Shown here: piece by piece, positions 6,173 through 12,011 of the stretch
Layout: the number at the start of each line of letters is the position of its first letter
Numbering within the stretch: position 1 is the first letter of the stretch
Origin: CAZBSE01 sp964561115
Lineage (GTDB): Bacteria > Actinomycetota > Humimicrobiia > Humimicrobiales > Humimicrobiaceae
Reading direction: 5' to 3'
Length of the DNA stretch: 12,011 nucleotides
NCBI GenBank assembly: GCA_964561115.1
Contig: CAZLOE010000034.1
Coordinates: forward strand, 1 to 12,011
Position numbers and translations under genes: made by a program
Notes under the pieces: model-generated
Databases searched by the model: none
The model's input: the letters and a program-made list of their open reading frames with translations, nothing else
What the model was told of the DNA's origin: nothing

Positions 6173-8815
6173 ATGGAAATGGTTTCTAAGAAGTATGTGT
6201 ATTTCTTCGGTGAAGGCAAAAAAGAGATGAAAAATCTTTTGGGAGGAAAAGGCGCCAATCTGTCAGAGATGACCAATATAGGACTGCCCGTACCTTACGG
6301 CTTTACCATAACTACAGAAGTCTGTAATCTGTTTTATGAATTAGGCAAGAAGTATCCCAAAGGCATGGATGACCAGATTGATGAAAATCTAAAAAAACTG
6401 GAAGAAAAAATGGGAATGGTTTTTGGAGATGAGGAAAATCCGCTTCTGGTTTCTGTCAGATCGGGGGCAGCTATCTCGATGCCCGGCATGATGGACACGG
6501 TACTGAACCTTGGTTTGAATGATAAGACTATAAAGGCCCTGATAGAAAAAACGAAAAATGAAAGATTTGCATGGGATTCCTATAGAAGATTTGTCCAGAT
6601 GTTCGGTGATGTGGTAATGGGAGTGGAACATGATAGCTTTGAGGAAGCGCTCCAGGCCAGAAAAGACAAGAAAAAGGTAAAATATGACACCGAACTTGAT
6701 GCTGAGGATCTAAAGGGGTTGGTAGAAGATTATAAGAAAATAATAAAAAAAGCCAAGGGGAAAAGCTTTCCCCAGGACCCAAGAGAACAGCTGAAAATGT
6801 CAATTGATGCAGTATTCGGCTCCTGGAATAACAAGAGGGCCATATCTTATAGAAACCTCCACGACATTCCTCACAATATTGGTACTGCTGTAAATGTACA
6901 GGTAATGGTGTTCGGGAATATGGGCAAGAGTTCGGGAACCGGCGTGGCTTTTACAAGAGACCCGGCGACTGGTAAAGACGAGTTTTATGGTGAATATCTT
7001 ATGAATGCACAGGGTGAAGACGTAGTTGCAGGAATAAGGACTCCCAAGCACATTTCCAAATTAGAAAAGGAAATGCCCGATATCTACAAACAGCTTATAG
7101 ATATAAGGAGAAAATTAGAAGACCATTACCGGGATATGCAGGATGTTGAATTTACCATCCAGGAAGGCAAATTATATATGCTTCAGACCAGGACCGGCAA
7201 GAGAACAGCATCAGCAGCGCTAAGGATAGCAGTAGATATGGTCGATAAGAAGTATATAGATAAGAAGACTGCGGTGACCAGAGTCGAACCTCAGATGCTG
7301 GACCAGTTATTGCATAAGCAGCTTGATATAAAAGCTAAACATAAATCGGAACTACTTGCCAAAGGTCTACCAGCATCACCGGGAGCGGCACTGGGCAGGG
7401 TTGTTTTTGACGCGGATAGTGCTGTTGAAGAAGCAAAGAACGGAAATGTCATTTTAGTAAGGACGGAAACATCTCCTGAGGATATTCAGGGCATGGCTGC
7501 TGCCCAGGGAATCTTGACCGCAAGAGGCGGTATGACCTCTCATGCTGCAGTGGTTGCAAGAGGTATGGGAAAGTGCTGTGTAGCCGGTGCCGAGGATATC
7601 AAGGTTTTTGAGAGTAAAAAATATTTTAAAGTAAACGGCAAACAGATAAAAAAGTATGACTGGATCACACTTGATGGTTCCACAGGAGAAATTTTTGTGG
7701 GAAAAATACCGGTAGTGGATCCTGTGCTGGGTGAAGATTTCAAGAAATTTATGAGCTGGGTCGATGATTACAGAAAACTCGGTGTAAGGACAAATGCTGA
7801 TACTCCCAATGATTCAAAAGTGGCAATAAGTTTTGGTGCAGAGGGTATAGGTCTCTGCAGGACTGAGCATATGTTCTTTGAGGCAGATAGGATAAAAGCG
7901 GTAAGAAAGATGATAGTAGCAGGTAACAGGGAAGAAAGGGAGAAGGCCCTGGCAAAACTTCTGCCGATGCAGAAAAAAGATTTTATAGAGATATTTAAAG
8001 TAATGAATGATCTGCCGGTGACAATAAGGCTGCTTGACCCGCCGCTTCACGAGTTTTTACCCAATGAAGATGAAGATATAAAGGAAATAGCCGGGGAACT
8101 GGGACTGAAATTTGATGAGCTCAAGGCAACTATTAATGCTCTTCATGAAATAAACCCGATGCTGGGGCACAGAGGATGCAGGCTTTCCATTACCTATCCT
8201 GAGATCCTTGAAATGCAGGTAAGGGCAATATTTGAAGCTACTGTGGATCTGATAAGGAAAAAATATAAAGTAAAACCCGAAGTGATGATCCCGCTGGTCG
8301 GGACCGTAAGAGAAGTAAAAGTCCTAAAAGAACAGATAATAAAGATAGCAGACAGTATAATGAAAAAGGAGAACCTTAAATTTGACTATAAGGTGGGCAC
8401 TATGATCGAGATCCCAAGAGCCTGTGTCACTGCTGATGAGATTGCAAAAGAAGCTGAGTTTTTCAGCTTCGGGACAAATGACCTTACCCAGATGACTTTT
8501 GGATTTTCAAGAGATGACTCGGGTAAATTTCTTCCTGATTATCTGGAAAAAGGGATTTTGGATAAGGACCCGTTTGCTACCCTTGACAAAGATGGTGTAG
8601 GTCAGCTAATCAAAATGGCTGTGGAAAAAGGCAGAAAGGTAAGAAAGAACTTAAAGATAGGTATCTGCGGGGAACACGGCGGAGACCCGAGTTCTGTGGA
8701 ATTCTGCCATATGGTAGGAATGGATTATGTCAGCTGTTCACCTTACAGGATCCCTATTGCCAGACTGGCTGCTGCACATGCTGCCTTAAAGGAAAAAGAG
8801 AAAAAAAATAGCTAA
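6173..8815 (+). CDS. ppdK: Pyruvate, phosphate dikinase
   Basis: About 880-aa enzyme interconverting pyruvate + ATP + phosphate and PEP + AMP + pyrophosphate in the cytosol. It often runs glycolytically in anaerobes and gluconeogenically in others. Positions counted from ATG 6173: the nucleotide-binding domain starts with FGEGKKEMKNLLGGKGANLSEM (12-33) and includes SVRSGAAISMPGMMDT (94-109). The swivelling phosphocarrier domain holds catalytic His457 in GGMTSHAAVVARG. The C-terminal PEP/pyruvate barrel has GLCRTEHMFF (560-569), GHRGCRL (665-671), IEIPR (745-749), FFSFGTNDLTQ (763-773) and the catalytic Cys832 in GICGEHGG. Start choice: TTG 6170, ATG 6173 and ATG 6179 are all in frame. AGGGG at 6164-6168 lies 1, 4 and 10 nt upstream respectively, so 6173 fits best; 6179 is also good and would give the family-like start MVSKKYVYFFGEG. 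Thr455, two before the His, is the position phosphorylated by PPDK regulatory proteins, but no such gene is in the window. Confidence 0.98.
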   Translation: MEMVSKKYVYFFGEGKKEMKNLLGGKGANLSEMTNIGLPVPYGFTITTEVCNLFYELGKKYPKGMDDQIDENLKKLEEKMGMVFGDEENPLLVSVRSGAAISMPGMMDTVLNLGLNDKTIKALIEKTKNERFAWDSYRRFVQMFGDVVMGVEHDSFEEALQARKDKKKVKYDTELDAEDLKGLVEDYKKIIKKAKGKSFPQDPREQLKMSIDAVFGSWNNKRAISYRNLHDIPHNIGTAVNVQVMVFGNMGKSSGTGVAFTRDPATGKDEFYGEYLMNAQGEDVVAGIRTPKHISKLEKEMPDIYKQLIDIRRKLEDHYRDMQDVEFTIQEGKLYMLQTRTGKRTASAALRIAVDMVDKKYIDKKTAVTRVEPQMLDQLLHKQLDIKAKHKSELLAKGLPASPGAALGRVVFDADSAVEEAKNGNVILVRTETSPEDIQGMAAAQGILTARGGMTSHAAVVARGMGKCCVAGAEDIKVFESKKYFKVNGKQIKKYDWITLDGSTGEIFVGKIPVVDPVLGEDFKKFMSWVDDYRKLGVRTNADTPNDSKVAISFGAEGIGLCRTEHMFFEADRIKAVRKMIVAGNREEREKALAKLLPMQKKDFIEIFKVMNDLPVTIRLLDPPLHEFLPNEDEDIKEIAGELGLKFDELKATINALHEINPMLGHRGCRLSITYPEILEMQVRAIFEATVDLIRKKYKVKPEVMIPLVGTVREVKVLKEQIIKIADSIMKKENLKFDYKVGTMIEIPRACVTADEIAKEAEFFSFGTNDLTQMTFGFSRDDSGKFLPDYLEKGILDKDPFATLDKDGVGQLIKMAVEKGRKVRKNLKIGICGEHGGDPSSVEFCHMVGMDYVSCSPYRIPIARLAAAHAALKEKEKKNS

Positions 8816-8863
8816 AATTTACCAGAAATCTTTGAATAACTTCTCTAATAAATAATATATTAG

Positions 8864-8872
8864 TGGTAAAAT
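8864..8872 (+). promoter_or_regulatory. Extended -10 promoter candidate for dnaG-rpoD
   Basis: TGGTAAAAT is an extended -10 (TG-n-TAAAAT) in the middle of the ppdK-dnaG gap. No good -35 lies 16-18 nt upstream; the nearest TTGAAT (8832-8837) is too far. An AT-only inverted repeat, CTAATA at 8845-8850 and TATTAG at 8858-8863, abuts the motif on its upstream side and could be an operator or simply AT-rich sequence. Starting near 8879, the leader would be about 80 nt. Confidence 0.42.
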
Positions 8873-8906
8873 AAATAAAGCATTTAATGATCAAAGTAGA
8901 TCTGGT

Positions 8907-8926
8907 CAGTAATCTCCAGTAAGTCC
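8907..8926 (+). repeat. Imperfect tandem 10-bp repeat in the dnaG leader
   Basis: CAGTAATCTC (8907-8916) is followed head to tail by CAGTAAGTCC (8917-8926); CAGTAA recurs with a 10-bp period. It overlaps a small inverted repeat, CTGG (8902-8905) with CCAG (8916-8919). It sits between the extended -10 and the dnaG start. It may be a regulator site or a chance repeat; two copies only. Confidence 0.25.
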
Positions 8927-8961
8927 TTTCGGATATATAACTATTATTATTTAAGAAGGAA

Positions 8962-10875
8962 ATGAACAGAAGTTTAAAGGCTGGCGAAGTAGAAGAACTG
9001 AAATCCAAAGCGGATATCCACAGCGTTATTTCAGGTTATGTAAAGTTAAAGAGAACCGGCAGGAATTATACCGGGCTCTGCCCTTTTCACAAAGAAAAAA
9101 CCCCTTCATTTACGGTTGATACTTCAAAGCAGCTCTATCACTGCTTCGGTTGTGGAGAAGGAGGGGATGTAATAAGCTTTATTGAAAAGATTGAAAATAT
9201 GGAATTTATAGAGGCTGTTGAATTTCTGGCAAAGAAGATAGGGTACAACCTTAAGTATGTTTACAGCGGCTCTGCACAGCCTTCAAAACTGAAAAACAGG
9301 CTGGTAGAGTTAAACGAACTTGCCAAGAAGTATTTTAGTTTTATACTCTTTAACAGTAAGAAAGGGCTGCCTTCACTGAATTATTTGAAAAACAGGGGAT
9401 TTACCGAGAAAACGTTGATTGAATTCGATGTTGGGTTCAGCCTGGACGATTGGAATGCCTTTTCAAATTTTGCCAAAAAAAGAGGTTATAAGACAACGGA
9501 AATAGTCGGGTGCGGGCTCGGTATTGAGAGTAAGAGAGGCAAAGAGGAGACATATGACAGGTTTAGAAACAGAGTAATATTTCCCATTGAAGATATAGTG
9601 GGAAAGACAATAGGTTTTGGAGGGAGGATCCTTTCGGACTCCGGCCAGACAGCTACCAGGCAGGCAAAATATATAAACACGCCCGAGACCATCCTTTATT
9701 CCAAGGGCAGAAACATATACAGAATCTTTCAGGCAAAAAAACATATTGTGGAGGCAGATGAGGTACTTATAGTCGAAGGTTATACCGATGTTATGGCTCT
9801 GCATCAGCAAGGTATAAAGAATGCAGTTGCGAGCCTGGGTACTGCCCTTACGTCGGAACAGATAAAGTTGTTAGGGAGATTTACGAAGAATATTGTCCTG
9901 GTTTTTGACAGCGATGCGGCGGGGATGAGCGCTTCTCTTAAGGGGATTGAAAGACTGAGAGAGTACAATGAAAGGCTGGATCTATATTACGAAAATAATT
10001 TAAATATAAAAGTATCGGTACTGGAAGAGGGTTACGATCCTGCAGATTTTATATTCAAGAAGGGAAAAGATGTTTTTTTAGATAAAATAGAAAGTTCTGA
10101 AGGTATTATTGATTTTACCCTTGATGCGATAATCAGCAAATATGATATAAATAATTTAGCCGGAAAACTTAAAGCCAGTGACCATATAACCAGATTCATA
10201 TCCACTCTTTCCTCTAGGATCATACAGGAGGAGTGCATAAAAAGGGTAGCCTATAAATTAAATCTTAAGGAAAGCCTGCTTCTGGAAGAGATGTTGAAGA
10301 AAGAGCATGAACAAAAAGACAGAGCTTTGCATTGGGATAGAGATAATGACATTGAAAAAAAGAAATCTGTAGGTGAAGATGTAGTTCCTTTAAAGAAAAT
10401 AGAAATTGAAGCGTTAAAGCTTATAATAAACGGGCTGGGAGGTCAAATAGACGAGCTTCTGAGCCTGGGCCCTGATCATTTTAGATTTGATGATACAAGG
10501 GAGCTTTATCTAGTTGTAAGGGATGAAATCCGAAAAGCAAAAGAGGATAATAAAAAGATAAACTTTCCCATAAAAATTACGTCAGGTGCAGTAGAGAATG
10601 AAGAGGTGAGAAGGCTATATAATTTCATTTTATTCAGCAAGCAGTATTTCAAAGACCAGGATTTAGGAAAATTGAGTAAAGAGATTATAAGCAACCTAAA
10701 GGGGATCCGCATTTCCGAAGAAATTGAAAAAATCAGAAAAAAAATGATAGAATATGAAAAAAATAAAAATGCAGGCAGCGGTATAGACAAAGATGAGTCC
10801 GCCTCCGAATATGACGAATTGTACCGGAGGCTTATAGAACTGGAGAAAGAAAAAATGAATTTGAAGTTACTTTAA
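8962..10875 (+). CDS. dnaG: DNA primase
   Basis: 637-aa primase making RNA primers for lagging-strand synthesis at the replication fork. The N-terminal zinc-binding domain is intact: C40-PF-H43 and C61-FG-C64, within CPFHKEKTPSF and YHCFGCGEGGDV. The basic RNA-polymerase core has RFRNRVIFPI (200-209) and GFGGRIL (218-224), then KYINTPET (236-243). The TOPRIM metal site shows E272 in VEGYTDV, and D316 and D318 in FDSDAAG, followed by DPADF (359-363). The C-terminal part (about 475-637) is the helicase-interaction region, ending in charged, probably coiled helices. ATG 8962 is the only plausible start (in-frame stop at 8938-8940). AAGGA at 8956-8960 is just 1 nt from the ATG, unusually tight. 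It precedes rpoD by 19 bp, as in the classical macromolecular synthesis operon; rpsU is not present here. Confidence 0.97.
   Translation: MNRSLKAGEVEELKSKADIHSVISGYVKLKRTGRNYTGLCPFHKEKTPSFTVDTSKQLYHCFGCGEGGDVISFIEKIENMEFIEAVEFLAKKIGYNLKYVYSGSAQPSKLKNRLVELNELAKKYFSFILFNSKKGLPSLNYLKNRGFTEKTLIEFDVGFSLDDWNAFSNFAKKRGYKTTEIVGCGLGIESKRGKEETYDRFRNRVIFPIEDIVGKTIGFGGRILSDSGQTATRQAKYINTPETILYSKGRNIYRIFQAKKHIVEADEVLIVEGYTDVMALHQQGIKNAVASLGTALTSEQIKLLGRFTKNIVLVFDSDAAGMSASLKGIERLREYNERLDLYYENNLNIKVSVLEEGYDPADFIFKKGKDVFLDKIESSEGIIDFTLDAIISKYDINNLAGKLKASDHITRFISTLSSRIIQEECIKRVAYKLNLKESLLLEEMLKKEHEQKDRALHWDRDNDIEKKKSVGEDVVPLKKIEIEALKLIINGLGGQIDELLSLGPDHFRFDDTRELYLVVRDEIRKAKEDNKKINFPIKITSGAVENEEVRRLYNFILFSKQYFKDQDLGKLSKEIISNLKGIRISEEIEKIRKKMIEYEKNKNAGSGIDKDESASEYDELYRRLIELEKEKMNLKLL
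10801..10831 (+). other. GC-rich hairpin near the 3' end of dnaG
   Basis: GCCTCCG at 10801-10807 is perfectly complementary to CGGAGGC at 10825-10831, with a 17-nt loop, in a region otherwise rich in A. No T-tract follows, so it is not a standard terminator. It lies within dnaG codons about 64 nt before the rpoD start, and could protect or direct processing of the dnaG-rpoD message. That role is inference only. Confidence 0.3.
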
Positions 10876-10880
10876 GTTAG

Positions 10881-10885
10881 AGGAG
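10881..10885 (+). promoter_or_regulatory. Strong Shine-Dalgarno of rpoD
   Basis: AGGAG, within TTAGAGGAGAA, lies 9 nt before ATG 10895. It is the best ribosome binding site in the window and contrasts with the weak or absent sites of recO, glyQ and glyS. It fits high independent translation of the sigma factor from a shared dnaG-rpoD message. Confidence 0.8.
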
Positions 10886-10894
10886 AATTTAAAT

Positions 10895-11995
10895 ATGAAA
10901 AGAGGGTCGGAATTTAAGTTGGAAGAAGTAAAGATGCTTATCAATAAAGGTAAAGCTGATGGTCTTCTGACTACTGAAGAAATAACGGAGACTCTTTCGG
11001 ATATAGAACTCAACAAGGAGCAGATAGAAAACATCTATGATGTTATTCAGAACCTTGGAATAGAGATTGTAAGCGAAGAGGATGAGGATATTGATATTAA
11101 AAGTACCAAAAAGAAAGGGAGTGAAGGGGTTTTTAACAGAAAACTGGACCTTACCATAAAGTCGCCTACAAATGATCCTGTCAGGATGTACCTTAAGGAA
11201 ATAGGTAAGGTAAGGCTGCTTACTGCTTCTGAAGAAGTGCATCTCGCCAAGAAGATCGAAGCAGGCGATATAAAAGCTAAAATGATGCTTGTTGAGGCAA
11301 ATTTGAGGCTTGTGGTAAGCATTGCCAAAAAATATGTGGGAAGAGGCATGCTCTTTTTGGACCTGATCCAGGAAGGAAACCTCGGACTTATAAGAGCGGT
11401 TGAAAAATTTGATTATAAAAAGGGATATAAGTTCTCTACCTATGCCACCTGGTGGATAAGGCAGGCAATAACCAGGGCTATAGCAGACCAGGCAAGGACC
11501 ATAAGGATTCCGGTGCATATGGTAGAAACAATAAACAAACTGATAAGAATACAAAGGTATCTACTTCAGAAATTAGGAAGGGAACCCACTCCGGAAGAGA
11601 TAGCAAAGAAGATGAAATTTTCTCCGGAGAAGGTACGAGAGATAATGAAAATATCTCAGGAGCCTGTATCTCTTGAGACTCCTATAGGTGAAGAGGAAGA
11701 CAGCCATCTGGGGGATTTCATAGAGGATTCGGATGTTGAGGCGCCTTCAGATGCTGCTTCGTTTACCATGCTTCAGGAACAGCTTCAGGAAGTCCTAAAT
11801 ACATTAAATGACAGGGAAAGAAAGGTCATCCAGCTCAGGTTCGGCCTGCAGGACGGCCATCCCAGGACGCTTGAGGAAGTGGGAAGAGAATTCGGCGTCA
11901 CCAGGGAAAGAATAAGGCAGATAGAATCAAAGACTTTGGGGAAACTCAGGCATCCCAACAGAAGCGGAGCCCTGAGAGACTTCCTCGAACATTAA
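10895..11995 (+). CDS. rpoD: RNA polymerase primary sigma factor RpoD/SigA
   Basis: 366-aa housekeeping sigma factor that directs RNA polymerase to -35/-10 promoters. A short region 1.1 is visible (about 10-65), followed by an acidic and Lys-rich linker (61-75). Region 1.2 begins with DPVRMYLKEIGKVRLLT (94-110). Region 2 contains NLRLVVSIAKKY (136-147), FLDLIQEGNLGLIRAVEKFD (154-173) and the -10 recognition/melting stretch YKFSTYATWWIRQAITRAI (178-196). Region 3 starts with TRIPVHMVE-like RTIRIPVHMVETINKL (201-216). Region 4.2 is the helix-turn-helix TLEEVGREFGVTRERIRQIE (325-344), ending with LRHP. The size resembles Firmicute-type SigA, without the large insertion of proteobacterial RpoD. 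The canonical regions 2.4 and 4.2 support reading TTGACA/TATAAT-like promoters in this genome. The gene is complete; its terminator lies beyond the window. Confidence 0.98.
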   Translation: MKRGSEFKLEEVKMLINKGKADGLLTTEEITETLSDIELNKEQIENIYDVIQNLGIEIVSEEDEDIDIKSTKKKGSEGVFNRKLDLTIKSPTNDPVRMYLKEIGKVRLLTASEEVHLAKKIEAGDIKAKMMLVEANLRLVVSIAKKYVGRGMLFLDLIQEGNLGLIRAVEKFDYKKGYKFSTYATWWIRQAITRAIADQARTIRIPVHMVETINKLIRIQRYLLQKLGREPTPEEIAKKMKFSPEKVREIMKISQEPVSLETPIGEEEDSHLGDFIEDSDVEAPSDAASFTMLQEQLQEVLNTLNDRERKVIQLRFGLQDGHPRTLEEVGREFGVTRERIRQIESKTLGKLRHPNRSGALRDFLEH

Positions 11996-12011
11996 TACTA
12001 TCTTTAGACCT

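Noticed and set aside
6757..6773. Palindrome GGGGAAA-AGC-TTTCCCC in ppdK
   Set aside because: A perfect 7-bp stem, but it has a 3-nt loop and no T-tract, and it lies in a variable Lys-rich part of the protein; most likely chance.
9463..9810. Antisense open frame of 115 codons opposite dnaG
   Set aside because: It covers the conserved catalytic core of primase; no ribosome site or recognisable protein features.
10889..11554. Long open antisense frame (221 codons) opposite rpoD
   Set aside because: It mirrors the highly conserved rpoD codons, has a Tyr/Cys/Phe-rich composition with no recognisable domain, and the + strand gene is certain. It is a shadow of AT-rich, AGA/ATA-biased codons.
11452..11676. 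Second + strand frame of 74 codons inside rpoD
   Set aside because: It is the +1 shadow of conserved sigma region 2.4-3; its composition is low-complexity and hydrophilic, and the sigma reading frame is uninterrupted.
1..12011. CRISPR arrays, insertion sequences, tRNA/rRNA genes, toxin-antitoxin or defence loci
   Set aside because: No repeat-spacer periodicity, transposase motif, cloverleaf or rRNA sequence is visible; the gaps are too short and the genes are all housekeeping families.

Overview
The window is an AT-rich, densely packed run of housekeeping genes, all on the + strand. Eight CDSs are certain: era, deoC, recO, glyQ, glyS, ppdK, dnaG and rpoD. One further CDS, at the left edge, is a GNAT-family acetyltransferase. 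The order era-recO-glyQ-glyS-ppdK-dnaG-rpoD is the type of cluster known from Firmicutes (Clostridia-like), from some deep Actinobacteria and from related candidate phyla. The separate GlyQ and GlyS subunits, a short primary sigma factor (366 aa) and Arg/Ile codons dominated by AGA/AGG and ATA fit a bacterium of the Terrabacteria side. I cannot place it to a phylum from sequence alone.

Layout: bases 1-84 are a left flank with a possible promoter. At 85-2988 sit GNAT, era, deoC and recO. GNAT and era overlap by 4 nt (ATGA), era to deoC is 35 bp, and deoC to recO is 2 bp, so they look like one transcription unit. At 2989-3051 is a short gap with very promoter-like sequence. At 3052-6060 are glyQ and glyS, 9 bp apart. 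At 6061-6172 are a probable terminator and an extended -10 promoter, followed by ppdK to 8815. At 8816-8961 is the largest gap (146 bp), with another extended -10 and a leader. At 8962-11995 are dnaG and rpoD, 19 bp apart with a strong Shine-Dalgarno for rpoD. Only 16 bases remain after rpoD. No stretch over 300 bases lacks a gene.

Together the genes cover ribosome assembly (Era), deoxynucleoside catabolism (DeoC), recombinational repair (RecO), glycyl-tRNA supply (GlyQS), the PEP/pyruvate node of central carbon metabolism (PPDK), primer synthesis for replication (DnaG) and primary transcription initiation (RpoD). I see no mobile element, CRISPR array, tRNA, rRNA, toxin-antitoxin, defence or biosynthetic system, and no previously undescribed system. 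The observations worth checking are fine-scale: a terminator-like hairpin inside recO, a near-consensus promoter that would give glyQ an almost leaderless mRNA, a recurring TGGTA extended -10 motif, a DCPG instead of DTPG in Era, and structured leader/tail elements around dnaG.
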